64,000 bases of DNA from Anderseniella sp963700895 (GTDB taxonomy: Bacteria > Pseudomonadota > Alphaproteobacteria > Rhizobiales > Aestuariivirgaceae), in contig CAVOZI010000019.1 in assembly GCA_963700895.1 (NCBI GenBank), forward strand, positions 10,891-74,890. Reading direction: 5' to 3'. The notes under the pieces are model-generated. The model was given only the letters and a program-made list of their open reading frames with translations. It had not been told where the DNA came from and ran no database searches. The position numbers and the translations under genes are program-made. Below, piece by piece: positions 45,582 through 54,528 of this stretch (its first letter is position 1; each line of letters starts with the position of its first letter).

Positions 45582-45702
45582 CCATTCTCCTTAACGCGAT
45601 TGGCATCGATGTTGCCTTAAGTCCGGACAACTGTGCCGTGCCGGAACATCTTCCGGCAATCCGGCGGCAAGTGCGGTTGTCGAGAATGTCAGGAGTTTTC
45701 AG

Positions 45703-46632
45703 ATGAAGAGCGTTTTGACCGGCTGGAATGCCACCATGTCGGACCGGTTTGGCAAGGATACGATCCTGTTCAATCACCGGCTTCGCGAGAGCGGGCTGTT
45801 CACCCAGGAAGCGCTGGCCGGGCTGATCGAGCGCTATCCGGCCGAGCACTACAACATCAACACAAATGGCTTCGACCCCGCCAACCCGGTGTGGCGCGAG
45901 GGCGAGGTGGGCGACACCTCCGGCACCGATACGATCGAGGCAATCAAGCGCGGGCGCATGTGGCTCAACCTGCGCCGCGTGGGTGACGTCGACCCGCGCT
46001 ATCAGCAGCTGCTTGACCGCATTTTCGACGAATTCGAAGGCGTCATTCCGGGGCTCAGGACGTTCAGGCGCAATCTCGGCATTCTGGTGTCGTCGCCCAA
46101 GGTGCAGGTGTTCTATCATGCGGACGTGCCGGGCCAGTCGCTGTGGCAGGTCGAAGGCGTAAAACGGGTCTACATCTACGAGCCGCGCGAGCCTTTCCTC
46201 AGCAAGGAGAGCCTCGAAGGCATCATCATGGGGTTGACCGAGGAGGAAATCCCCTACCGCAAGTCGTTCGACGATCATGCCAAGGTGATCGACCTGGAGC
46301 CGGGACAGGCGCTGACCTGGCCGCTCAACGGGCCGCACCGCATCGAGAATCACGATTGCCTCAACATATCGGTGACCACCGAACACTGGACGAACGAGAT
46401 CCGCAATTCCTATGCGGTGAACTATGCCAACGGCGTGCTGCGCCGGAAGTTCGGCATGACCGGCATGAACGCTTCCCCGTGGGGTCTGCACGTCTATCCC
46501 AAGGCGGCACTGGCGCTGGCCTGGAAGAAGCTGAAGCTGGGCCAGGGCGAAAGGTTCGTGCGCAAGGTGGATTTCCGCGTCGATCCGTCGAGCCCTGCCG
46601 GCATGATGGACATTCCGGCCTACGCCAAATAG
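45703..46632 (+). CDS. Cupin/JmjC-like protein, putative Fe(II) 2-oxoglutarate dioxygenase
   Basis: A 309-residue protein with a double-stranded beta-helix core. An H-x-D pair (YHADVPGQSLWQVEG) and a later His (GPHRIENHDCLNIS) are placed as the metal triad of JmjC/cupin-8 dioxygenases. The following YIYEPREPFLS supports this family, which hydroxylates proteins, peptides or small molecules. The AGGAG site lies about eight bases before the start. Neighbours are trmL and hemF, which do not reveal the target. Confidence 0.7.
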   Translation: MKSVLTGWNATMSDRFGKDTILFNHRLRESGLFTQEALAGLIERYPAEHYNINTNGFDPANPVWREGEVGDTSGTDTIEAIKRGRMWLNLRRVGDVDPRYQQLLDRIFDEFEGVIPGLRTFRRNLGILVSSPKVQVFYHADVPGQSLWQVEGVKRVYIYEPREPFLSKESLEGIIMGLTEEEIPYRKSFDDHAKVIDLEPGQALTWPLNGPHRIENHDCLNISVTTEHWTNEIRNSYAVNYANGVLRRKFGMTGMNASPWGLHVYPKAALALAWKKLKLGQGERFVRKVDFRVDPSSPAGMMDIPAYAK

Positions 46633-46664
46633 TGCGCAACGGCCCGGCAATTTTGACTTTCCCG

Positions 46665-46686
46665 TCTGTAAACACTGGTTTACAGA
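46665..46686. promoter_or_regulatory. Perfect 22-bp palindromic operator just before hemF
   Basis: TCTGTAAAC-ACTG-GTTTACAGA, 9-bp arms around a 4-bp centre, ends six bases before the hemF ATG. It would block the ribosome region or promoter if bound. It differs from FNR (TTGAT-N4-ATCAA) and I cannot assign a regulator. Confidence 0.65.
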
Positions 46687-46692
46687 TGGGGC

Positions 46693-47589
46693 ATGGATAC
46701 GACTCCCGGCACCGACATTCACCAGCAGCTTGAACCGCAGAAGGCCAAGGCCAGGGCGTGGTTCGAGCAGCTTCGCGACCAGATTTGCGCCAGCTTCGAG
46801 AAGATCGAGGACGAACTGGCGGACACCCCGCTGGCTGACCAGCCGCCGGGCAGGTTCGAGCGCACGCGCTGGAGCCGCGACAACGATGGCGGCGGCGGTG
46901 TCATGTCGATCATGAAGGGCCGCGTGTTCGAGAAGGTGGGCGTGCATTGCTCAACCGTGCACGGCGAGTTTTCCGAAGAGTTCCGCAAGCAGATCCCGGG
47001 CGCCGAAAATGACCCGCGGTTCTGGGCATCGGGCATTTCGCTGATCGCCCACCCGTGGAACCCCCATGCACCCACCGCGCACATGAATACCCGTTTAGTC
47101 GTTACCTCGAAATCATGGTTCGGCGGCGGCGGCGACCTGACCCCGGTGCTGATGCGCCGGCGCACCCAGGAAGACCCGGACTCGGTGTCGTTCCACGCTG
47201 CCTTCCGCGAGGCTTGCGAGGCGCATGAGGTGGCAGACTACGGCCGCTACAAGGAATGGTGCGACGAGTATTTCTGGCTCAAGCACCGCAACGAGCCGCG
47301 CGGCATCGGCGGCATCTTCTATGACTACCTGAACTCCGGCGACTGGGAGGCCGACCTCGCCTTCACCCAGGATGTGGGCCGGGCCTTCGAGAAGGCCTAT
47401 TGCGCCATCATGCGGGCCAACATGCACACCCCGTGGACCGACGAAGACCGCGAGGAGCAGATGGTGCGGCGCGGACGCTATGTCGAGTTCAACCTGTTAT
47501 ATGACCGTGGCACCCTGTTCGGCCTGAAGACCGGCGGCAACGTCGAGTCGATCCTGTCGTCCATGCCACCTAGCGTCAAATGGCCCTGA
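46693..47589 (+). CDS. hemF: Oxygen-dependent coproporphyrinogen III oxidase
   Basis: Converts coproporphyrinogen III to protoporphyrinogen IX with O2 in haem synthesis. The 298-residue protein has the family's VMSIMKGRVFEKVGVH, the HPWNPHAPTAHMNTR motif, SWFGGGGDLTPVL, KEWCDEYFWLKHR and the C-terminal GRYVEFNLLYDRGTLFGLKTGG. The first MFS gene overlaps its end by ten bases. A palindrome six bases upstream suggests dedicated repression. Confidence 0.97.
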   Translation: MDTTPGTDIHQQLEPQKAKARAWFEQLRDQICASFEKIEDELADTPLADQPPGRFERTRWSRDNDGGGGVMSIMKGRVFEKVGVHCSTVHGEFSEEFRKQIPGAENDPRFWASGISLIAHPWNPHAPTAHMNTRLVVTSKSWFGGGGDLTPVLMRRRTQEDPDSVSFHAAFREACEAHEVADYGRYKEWCDEYFWLKHRNEPRGIGGIFYDYLNSGDWEADLAFTQDVGRAFEKAYCAIMRANMHTPWTDEDREEQMVRRGRYVEFNLLYDRGTLFGLKTGGNVESILSSMPPSVKWP

Positions 47590-48782
47590 GCCCGCAACAA
47601 GCAGCCGCTGCCGACCCAGTTCCGATCAGCCCGAATGCCTGGCGCAACCTGGTGGCCGCCATCGCCATGGTGTTCGTCTGCGACATGGCGCTGGGGCTGA
47701 CCTATCCGCTGCTCAACGTCATCATGGAGGCGCGCGGCGTCGACGCGTGGCTGATCGGCCTCAACTCGGCGATGGGCCCGCTGGGCATCATTGCGGCGGG
47801 GCTCGCCCTACCGAGACTGCTGGCGCGGGTGCATTCGGGTCCGGTGGCGTGGGTGGGACTGGCATTGCTGGTGGTGACGCTGCTGGCGTTCGGTCTGAGC
47901 GATGATTTCTGGGTATGGTGCGCGTTGCGCTTCGTGCTGGGCGTGGGCATCGCGGTGCTGTTCTCGGTGTCGGAAGCCTGGCTGATGCACTTCAGTCCGG
48001 ACGCCCATCGCGGCAAGATCACCGCCGCCTATACCACGGTGATGGCGCTGGGCTTTGGCGCAGGGGCTGCGCTGCTGCCGGTGGCGGGAACGCAAGGGTT
48101 CCTGCCGTTCGTGGTGGCGGCGGCAATGATTACGCTGTCGTCTCTGCCGTTGCTGTTCATCCGGCTGGACGGCAAGGAATTCCATGGCGAGCAGGCCGGT
48201 GTCAGCATGGCAAGTTTCGCCGTGGCTGCGCCGCTGCTGCTGGCCGGCATCCTCACCATGACCTTGTTCGATTCGGTCATGCTGTCGTTCTTCCCGATCT
48301 ATGCGCTGCGTGAAGGCCTCGAGCTGACGCGTGGCGCGTGGATCCTGTCGGCCGCCATTACCGGGGCGGCGCTTTTGCAGATCCCCGTCGGCTGGCTGGC
48401 TGACCGCTGGTCGCGCACCGGCGTGATCTGGCTGTGCATCCTGACGACCGTTGCGCTGAGCTTAGCCATGCCCCACGTCCTGAACTCCTGGGTGGTCTGG
48501 CCGCTGGCGATCATTCTCGGCACGTCGGCGTACTCGATCTATGCGCTGGCGCTGGTTGCGCTGGGCGACCGGTTCAAGGGGCCGATGCTGGTGGCGGGCT
48601 CGGCGGCGGTTGCCGCCATGTGGGGCATCGGCGGCATTGCCGGGCCGCCGGTCACCGGCTGGGCGTTCTCCGGCATCGGCCACCAGACGCTGCCGTGGCT
48701 GCTGGCCGCGCCGTTCGCTGTCTTCGCAATCTTCTTCGGCCTGGCGGGCGGGCATCTGGTGCGGCGCCGCTGGCGGGCCTGA
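47580..48782 (+). CDS. MFS transporter, first of a tandem pair
   Basis: A 400-residue, 12-helix major facilitator of the YcaD-like branch. The region LGLTYPLLNVIMEARGVDAWLIGLNSAMGPLG recurs nearly unchanged in the next gene, so the two are paralogues from a duplication. The cytoplasmic loop has the usual DRWSRTG after helix 8. It overlaps hemF by ten bases and may therefore be tied to haem or porphyrin traffic, but no substrate can be read from the sequence. Confidence 0.9.
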   Translation: MALSPQQAAAADPVPISPNAWRNLVAAIAMVFVCDMALGLTYPLLNVIMEARGVDAWLIGLNSAMGPLGIIAAGLALPRLLARVHSGPVAWVGLALLVVTLLAFGLSDDFWVWCALRFVLGVGIAVLFSVSEAWLMHFSPDAHRGKITAAYTTVMALGFGAGAALLPVAGTQGFLPFVVAAAMITLSSLPLLFIRLDGKEFHGEQAGVSMASFAVAAPLLLAGILTMTLFDSVMLSFFPIYALREGLELTRGAWILSAAITGAALLQIPVGWLADRWSRTGVIWLCILTTVALSLAMPHVLNSWVVWPLAIILGTSAYSIYALALVALGDRFKGPMLVAGSAAVAAMWGIGGIAGPPVTGWAFSGIGHQTLPWLLAAPFAVFAIFFGLAGGHLVRRRWRA

Positions 48783-48858
48783 GGCCTGCCCGGCGGGCAT
48801 GGGCCTCATGCGCTGATCCTGCTTGACCGCGCAAGCGCCCCGGTGTCCAGTCGCCGTC

Positions 48859-50037
48859 ATGGCAGAGGCAATGGCAACCCCCATCCCCGACGTGGTGCGG
48901 CGGCGCAATCTGTATGCTGCGTGCGCGGCGGTGATCGTGTTCGGCTTCGCGCTGGGGCTGACCTATCCGCTGTTGTCGCTGCTGATGGAATCGCGTGGCG
49001 TCTCTGAAAGCGTGATCGGCCTCAACTCGGCCATGGCGCCCATCGGCATCGTGGCGTTCTCGGTGTTCATCCCCGTGCTGGCGCGGCGCTGGGGCACCCG
49101 CAACGTGGCGATGACGGCGGCCTTCCTCACCGCCTGCGTGCTGCTGTCGTACAAGGTATTCCCGTCGCTTGAGGCATGGTTCGCGCTGCGGCTGGTGCAG
49201 GGCATGGTGGTGTCGACGCTGTTCGTGCTGTCGGAAAGCTGGATCGTCAAGTTCGCCGATCCGGCCAACCGGGGCAAGGTCGTCGCCATCTACGGCGCGG
49301 CGCTGTCGGCCAGTTTCGGGGCAGGGCCGCTGATGATCTCGATCATCGGCATCGAGGGCTGGCTGCCGTTCGTGCTGGGCGCGGGCGTGCTGATCGCGGC
49401 GCTGGCGCCAATGTCGATGGTGCGCGAGGAACGGCTGGAGGCCGAGCCCACCGCCGGTTGGGGCGACATCATCGCCTTTGCGCCCAAGGCGCCGGTGCTG
49501 CTGGCGGCGGTGTTCTTCTTCGCGGTGTTCGACGCCGCGACGCTTAGCCTGCTGCCGGTCTATGGCGTGCGGCTGGGCTTCGACGTGACCACTGCGGCCA
49601 ACCTGCTGACCGTGCTGATCGTCGGCAACGTGGTACTGCAGCTGCCGATCGGCTGGCTGGCCGACCGGTTCGACCGGCGCACGGTGCTGGCAATGCTGGG
49701 GGCGCTGGCCATGGTGGGGCTGGCGGTGCTGCCGCTGGCGGTGGACAGTTTCTGGCAATGGCCGGTGCTGGTCGTTACCGGCGCTGCCGGCTATGGCGTC
49801 TACACGGTGGCGCTGGCCATCCTCGGCGACCGGTTCACCGGCCATGAGCTGATCGCCGGTTCGGCCTCGTTCGCCACCTGCTGGGGGGTGGGCGCGCTGA
49901 TGGGCTCGCTGATTGGCGGCGCGTCGATGCAGGCGTTCGGCCCGCAAGGCCTGCCACTGTCGCTCAGCGTCTGCTTTGCCGTGTTCCTCGCGGGCATGTG
50001 GGTGCGCCGGGTGCAGCGGCTGCGGCGAGGCGGGTAG
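48859..50037 (+). CDS. MFS transporter, second of a tandem pair
   Basis: A 392-residue paralogue of the preceding transporter, with 12 predicted helices. The first-helix block LGLTYPLLSLLMESRGVSESVIGLNSAMAPIG aligns closely with its neighbour, and the loop WLADRFDRR is kept. The start at 48859 gives MAEAMATPIPDVV; Met at 48871 is a possible alternative. It lies 76 bases after the first MFS gene on the same strand. Both probably share a promoter with hemF. Confidence 0.9.
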   Translation: MAEAMATPIPDVVRRRNLYAACAAVIVFGFALGLTYPLLSLLMESRGVSESVIGLNSAMAPIGIVAFSVFIPVLARRWGTRNVAMTAAFLTACVLLSYKVFPSLEAWFALRLVQGMVVSTLFVLSESWIVKFADPANRGKVVAIYGAALSASFGAGPLMISIIGIEGWLPFVLGAGVLIAALAPMSMVREERLEAEPTAGWGDIIAFAPKAPVLLAAVFFFAVFDAATLSLLPVYGVRLGFDVTTAANLLTVLIVGNVVLQLPIGWLADRFDRRTVLAMLGALAMVGLAVLPLAVDSFWQWPVLVVTGAAGYGVYTVALAILGDRFTGHELIAGSASFATCWGVGALMGSLIGGASMQAFGPQGLPLSLSVCFAVFLAGMWVRRVQRLRRGG

Positions 50038-50147
50038 GCAGTAGCGAATGGCGATTGGGGAATAGCGCTTGCATGCACCCTGTCGCATTGGCTCCCGCAT
50101 GGGCCAGTTCACAAAATACTGATCGGGATTGATTGGCGCCGGGGCAG

Positions 50148-50162
50148 CGCTAGCTCCTAGCG
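50148..50162 (+). terminator. Weak hairpin after the MFS pair
   Basis: CGCTAG-CTC-CTAGCG, a perfect 6-bp stem followed by TTTG. It lies 110 bases after the second MFS stop; a terminator is possible but the stem is short. Confidence 0.3.
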
Positions 50163-50228
50163 TTTGTCCTGGCCGCGCAAGCATGTTGCGCGAGCCGGGT
50201 TCAACAGTGCGACGCGAAAGGCCCCCAG

Positions 50229-51614
50229 ATGCGCCCAATTTCCCCAGCCCGGTTTGGCCCGATGTTGATTGCGTTTGTGGTGCTGCTTTGCCTGTTTCCC
50301 ATCGATGCTGCCAGGGCGCAGCAGGCAAATGCGTTGCCTGACCATGTGATAGAGAGGTTCGGCCAGCCGCCCGCAATACCTGACGGGCCACTTTCGCAGG
50401 AGTTGCGCGAAGCGTTGCGCTTGGTCTTCATGGACAGCAACGCCCAGTCCAGCTGGGGGGCGGAGCAGAAGGCTGCGCTGGACCTGATCGCCAGTTCCGC
50501 CGACCCGAGGCTGGCCTGGATCATCAGCGACATGATGCGCTTTTCGTGGCGCACCGAGTTTGACGATGACCTGGCCTCAGCCGCCAGCAGGCTGCTGCAG
50601 ATCGAGTTCAAGACGCCAGAGCGGTGGGGCGAGATCACCGACCATCTGATCGCCTGGGACGTTCCGGCCTATCCGGGGTACTTCGAGGCCAAGCGCGCCA
50701 TATTCACCAGCATCCTGCCGGGCTGGGAGAAGATTTTCGTTGAGGGCAACGTTGACTGGCGGCTGGTTTCATGGGGCGGGGTGCCGATCGATGACCGCCC
50801 CTACGATACGACGGACACGCCGTGCAATTGCATTCCCGCCGCCGACAATCCGCAAGTCAGCAGTGCCGCAGAGGCCACTTGGCTGAAGGACAGCGACATC
50901 GTTTTCGGCGTTGGGGTCAATGGCGAATACCGGGCCTATCCGCGGCGCATCATGGAGGTGCGCGAGATGGTCAATGACACCCTCGGCGGTCGACACCTCG
51001 GCATTCCCTACTGCACTTTGTGCGGCGCCGCGCAGGCCTATTTCACCGATCAGCTGCCAGTTGGCGTCGAGCGTCCGGTGCTGCGCACGTCCGGCCTGCT
51101 GATACGGTCCAACAAGGTGATGTACGACATCACCACCCACTCGATCTTCGATACCTTTCTCGGAAAAGCCATGAGCGGCCCGCTGGCTGACAAGGGCGTA
51201 CACCTGAAGCAGGCTACGGTGATCACCACCGATTGGGGAACCTGGAAGCAGCTGCACCCCGACACGACCGTCCTGGTCGAGGAGCTCGCGCTTGGCCGGG
51301 ATTTCGATTTCCGCAATGGCCGGGACGCCAACGGACCGATCTTTCCCGTTGGCGATGTCGACCCGCGCCTGCCGGTGCATGAGGACGTGCTCGGCGTGAT
51401 CACGGCCTCGGGCAAACCGGTGGCTTTCCAGCGTAGCGCGGCGCTGGTGGCGCTCAGGCAGGGCGTCGAGATTGTTCATGAGAATGTGAGGCTGGAACTT
51501 GCGGCGGGCGGGATCAAGGCTGTCGATGCCAATGGCTCCGATCTTGGCAGCCATGAGGCCTTCTGGTTTGCGTGGTCGCAGTTCCACCCCGGCACTGCGC
51601 TCTGGACCCGGTAG
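50229..51614 (+). CDS. Exported DUF3179 domain protein
   Basis: A 461-residue secreted protein; a signal peptide covers about residues 1-30. The main part is DUF3179 (PF11376). The diagnostic segment is RHLGIPYCTLCGAAQAYF, with CxxC as a possible metal or redox site, preceded by VGVNGEYRAYPRRIM. Nothing certain is known about the family's activity. The C-terminal part ends with HEAFWFAWSQFHPGT, usual for the family. There is no close partner; the next gene begins 143 bases later. Confidence 0.82.
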   Translation: MRPISPARFGPMLIAFVVLLCLFPIDAARAQQANALPDHVIERFGQPPAIPDGPLSQELREALRLVFMDSNAQSSWGAEQKAALDLIASSADPRLAWIISDMMRFSWRTEFDDDLASAASRLLQIEFKTPERWGEITDHLIAWDVPAYPGYFEAKRAIFTSILPGWEKIFVEGNVDWRLVSWGGVPIDDRPYDTTDTPCNCIPAADNPQVSSAAEATWLKDSDIVFGVGVNGEYRAYPRRIMEVREMVNDTLGGRHLGIPYCTLCGAAQAYFTDQLPVGVERPVLRTSGLLIRSNKVMYDITTHSIFDTFLGKAMSGPLADKGVHLKQATVITTDWGTWKQLHPDTTVLVEELALGRDFDFRNGRDANGPIFPVGDVDPRLPVHEDVLGVITASGKPVAFQRSAALVALRQGVEIVHENVRLELAAGGIKAVDANGSDLGSHEAFWFAWSQFHPGTALWTR

Positions 51615-51756
51615 AACTGCCATCACGCTGGCCTGCCTGGCCCTGCTCCTGATGGACCGGGCCAAGGCTGGTAAATGACCCCCTTGCCCCGTCCTCCCCC
51701 CCCGGTCCACTGTTCGCACCATCCCGACGAACAACGAGAAGAGAGGCAAACACCCC

Positions 51757-52758
51757 ATGACAATGAACACAGTCGTGAAGCTGGCGCGGCGGCCGAAGGG
51801 CCACGTGCAACGCGAGGATTTCACCATCACGCAGGAGCCGCTGGCCGAGCTCAAGGACGGCGAGATCCGCGTGAAGACCGCCTACATCTCGCTTGACCCG
51901 GCCATGCGCGGCTGGATGAACGATGCGAAGTCCTATGTGCCGCCGGTGGGGCTGGGCGAGACCATGCGCGCCTTCGCGGCCGGTACGGTCGAGGCCTCGC
52001 GCAACCCCAAGTTCAAGGAAGGCGACACGGTGTCGGGCCTGATCGGCGCGCAAAGCCATGCGGTGTCGGACGGGCAGAACGTGGTCAAGGCTGACACCTC
52101 GCTCGCTCCCTTGCAGACCTGGGTCGGCGGCCTCGGCATGCCCGGCCTCACCGCCTATCTGGGCCTCACCTATGTGGGTGAGCCGAAGGAGGGCGAGACG
52201 CTGGTCGTGTCCGCTGCGTCGGGCGCAGTGGGGCAGGTGGTCGGGCAGATCGGCAAGATCTATGGCTGCCGTATGGTGGGCATTGCCGGCGGGGCCGACA
52301 AGTGCGCCGCGCTGACGTCCGAGTTCGGCTATGACGCGGCGGTGGACTACAAGGGCGGCTGGCTGGCCGATGACCTGAAGGCGGCGTGTCCGGACGGCAT
52401 CGACGTGGACTTCGAGAACGTCGGCGGCGACATTCTCGACACGGTTCTCGCCCAGATGAACTTCCGGGGCAGGGTGGCGATCTGCGGGCTGATCTCGGCC
52501 TATAACGCGACCTCGCCGGTGCCGGGGCCGTACAATTTCCGCTCCATCCTCGTCAACCGGCTGCGGGTGCAGGGCTTCATCGTGTTCGACTTCATCAAGA
52601 AGTATCCGGAGGCCTACGAGAAGCTGGGCACCTGGCACAAGGAGGGCAAGCTGAAGTTCAAGGAGGACGTGCGCGAGGGAGGTCTCGAGGCGTTCCCGGA
52701 CGTGCTGAAGATGCTCTATACGGGCGAGAACTTCGGCAAGCTCATTCTTAAGGTCTGA
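51757..52758 (+). CDS. NADP-dependent medium-chain oxidoreductase (CurA/YncB-like)
   Basis: A 333-residue zinc-free MDR enzyme of the leukotriene B4 / curcumin reductase type, reducing activated double bonds with NADPH. It has SLDPAMRGWMNDAKSY near the N-terminus, the NADPH loop SAASGAVGQVVGQIGK, the GIAGGADKCAAL segment and VDFENVGGDILDTVL. The start follows a GAGAAGAGAGG tract. It runs directly into the flavin reductase gene (3 bases apart), so the two may handle the same class of unsaturated or aromatic compounds. Confidence 0.92.
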   Translation: MTMNTVVKLARRPKGHVQREDFTITQEPLAELKDGEIRVKTAYISLDPAMRGWMNDAKSYVPPVGLGETMRAFAAGTVEASRNPKFKEGDTVSGLIGAQSHAVSDGQNVVKADTSLAPLQTWVGGLGMPGLTAYLGLTYVGEPKEGETLVVSAASGAVGQVVGQIGKIYGCRMVGIAGGADKCAALTSEFGYDAAVDYKGGWLADDLKAACPDGIDVDFENVGGDILDTVLAQMNFRGRVAICGLISAYNATSPVPGPYNFRSILVNRLRVQGFIVFDFIKKYPEAYEKLGTWHKEGKLKFKEDVREGGLEAFPDVLKMLYTGENFGKLILKV

Positions 52759-52761
52759 CCG

Positions 52762-53415
52762 ATGGAATATGATCCGGGCCGCGAGGCCTGCCCGCTGCCG
52801 TTCTCGCCGTACAAGAGCTGCACGGTGCCGCGGCCCATTGGCTGGCTGTCGTCGGTGAGTGCCGACGGGGTGGCCAATCTCGCCCCCTACAGCCAGTGGC
52901 AGAACCTGACCTTCGACCCGCCCATGGTGATGTTCGCCGCCAACCGCTACCCCGATGGGCGGATGAAGGACACGGTGGTGAACGCGCAAACAACCGGCTG
53001 GTTCGTCTGGAACATGGCGACGTGGGCGCTTCGCGAGGCGGTGAACATTTCGGCCATGGCGCTGCCGCCGGAGGAGGACGAGTTCGTGCGCGCCGGCGTG
53101 AGCAAGGCGGCGTCGGTGCACTGCGCAGCGCCGAGGGTGAAGGAGTCGCCGGCGCATTTCGAGTGCCGGTACCTCTCGACGCATACGCTGGAGGGGGACT
53201 CGCCCGTGGGCACGGTGGACGTGGTGTTCGCCAGGGTCGAGCGCATCCACGTGGACGATGCCTTCATCGGCGCAGACGGCAAGCTGGACATTGGCAAGCT
53301 CGAACCGATCGCCCGAATGGGCTATTACGACTACACGGTGGTGCGCGAGGTGTTCGAGATGCGCATACCGGGTGCAGGCGCGGAAGCGCTGGCGGGGCTC
53401 GAAGGAAAAGGGTGA
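52762..53415 (+). CDS. Flavin reductase family protein
   Basis: A 217-residue FMN-binding split-barrel protein of the flavin reductase-like domain. Recognisable parts are SPYKSCTVPRPIGWLSSVS, NLAPYSQWQNLTFDPPMVM and the central TTGWFVWNMATWALREAVN. It supplies reduced flavin to a monooxygenase or acts as a small reductase. It follows the NADP-dependent oxidoreductase with a three-base gap and is convergent with cytochrome c. Confidence 0.88.
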   Translation: MEYDPGREACPLPFSPYKSCTVPRPIGWLSSVSADGVANLAPYSQWQNLTFDPPMVMFAANRYPDGRMKDTVVNAQTTGWFVWNMATWALREAVNISAMALPPEEDEFVRAGVSKAASVHCAAPRVKESPAHFECRYLSTHTLEGDSPVGTVDVVFARVERIHVDDAFIGADGKLDIGKLEPIARMGYYDYTVVREVFEMRIPGAGAEALAGLEGKG

Positions 53416-53441
53416 GCCCCGGCCAGCATGCCCCCCGGCAA

Positions 53442-53831
53442 TTACTGGCTGAGAGAGGCCAGGTAGGCGGCCACGTTCTTGCGGTCGGCTTCGTCCTTCA
53501 GCTTGAAGGCCATCTTCGAGGTGCCGCCGATAAAGGCCTTCGGGTCGGCCAGGTACTCGGCGAGCTTGGCCTCGTCCCAGACGCCGATCTCGGCGGCCTT
53601 CGCGCTCAGCGCGTCGCCATACTTGAAGCCCTCGACGGAGGCTGCCTGGCGGCCGATCACGCCCTTCAGGTAGGGGCCAACCTTGTTCTTCTCTTCGGTA
53701 GCCGAATGGCAGGCCTGGCACTTCTTGAACACCTTCTCGCCGGCGGCCGCATCGCCTTCCTGGGCGTGGGCAAGCTGTGGGGCGAGGGCCAGGGCGGCCG
53801 CAAACAGCACGGCGGACTTGAACTTGAACAT
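53442..53831 (-). CDS. Soluble class I cytochrome c (c2/c550-like)
   Basis: A 129-residue periplasmic electron carrier. Residues 1-23 are a signal peptide ending AHA. The haem site is CQACH (Cys38, Cys41, His42), and the axial Met is in GTSKMAFKL. GPYLKGVIGRQAASVEGFKYG marks a mitochondrial-type cytochrome c. It is the natural acceptor for the bc1 complex encoded earlier. It follows a MarR gene on the same strand. Confidence 0.92.
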   Translation of the reverse strand: MFKFKSAVLFAAALALAPQLAHAQEGDAAAGEKVFKKCQACHSATEEKNKVGPYLKGVIGRQAASVEGFKYGDALSAKAAEIGVWDEAKLAEYLADPKAFIGGTSKMAFKLKDEADRKNVAAYLASLSQ

Positions 53832-53895
53832 GTCGTTTCCTTTCAGTGACTAACAAGGGTGGGGAGTGGATTAACGGCAAGCCCGGGCGCGGGGC

Positions 53896-54411
53896 TCAGG
53901 TGGTTATGGGCATGGCCATGATGGCCAGCAGCTGCAGACCTTCCCAGCTTTCGAGCAGGGCAAGTCCAACCGGGGCGAGCGGCACCTTGCGCCGCAGGTG
54001 CTTGCGCAACTTGCCGAGGCCGAGGCGGAGCGAGCTGACTTCCTCATCGCTCATCCCGCCTGTCAGGTCCTCGTGCAGCTGGTTGGGCAGCATGTCGAGC
54101 TGGGCCAGCGTCCTGCGGGCCTTGCCGGTGACGTCGAGCCGCAGCGCCCGGCGGTCATTGGGGCAGGGCATGCGCTGCACCATCTGGCGGGCTTGCAGCC
54201 GGTCGACCAGACGACCCACCGTGGCCGCGCCCAGCTTGAGCTCGCGGGCGAGCTCGGTCTGGGTCAATCCGGGCTTCGACTCGATCTGCTGCAATGCCAG
54301 CCACTGCACCCGCGTCAGGTCGTGCGCCTTCAGGCGGCGGTCGATGTCGAGCCGCAGCATGTGCGCCACTTCGTGGACGAGTGTGCCGATAAAGGGGTCA
54401 GGCTTGGTCAT
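53896..54411 (-). CDS. MarR-family transcriptional regulator
   Basis: A 171-residue winged-helix regulator with LTQTELARELKLGAATVGRLVDRL as recognition region and the wing PNDRRALRLDVTGKARRTLAQL. The C-terminal tail (about 25 residues, hydrophobic) is longer than usual. The start at 54411 follows a promoter so closely that the message may be leaderless. It is divergent from the SGNH hydrolase and upstream of cytochrome c, so either may be its target. Confidence 0.86.
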   Translation of the reverse strand: MTKPDPFIGTLVHEVAHMLRLDIDRRLKAHDLTRVQWLALQQIESKPGLTQTELARELKLGAATVGRLVDRLQARQMVQRMPCPNDRRALRLDVTGKARRTLAQLDMLPNQLHEDLTGGMSDEEVSSLRLGLGKLRKHLRRKVPLAPVGLALLESWEGLQLLAIMAMPITT

Positions 54412-54418
54412 GCCCCTA

Positions 54419-54447
54419 ATAATGCTATGTATGCATATAATTGTCTA
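54419..54447 (-). promoter_or_regulatory. Promoter of the MarR gene, possibly leaderless, with central palindrome
   Basis: On the minus strand TAGACA and CATTAT are separated by 17 bases; the -10 box ends only seven bases before the ATG. The 8-bp palindrome TATGCATA (54430-54437) lies in the spacer and could be an autoregulatory site. Confidence 0.45.
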
Positions 54448-54528
54448 GGGAAGTTTTTGCCTCTGACTCAGCCGATGTGCTCACGCACTTCCATCAGCCC
54501 GCCATAATTTTCCGGTCAGTGGCGGGGC

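Noticed and set aside
46653..46681. TTGACT as a -35 box for hemF
   Set aside because: The matching -10 position reads TGGTTT, which is poor. The palindrome is real but the promoter position is open.
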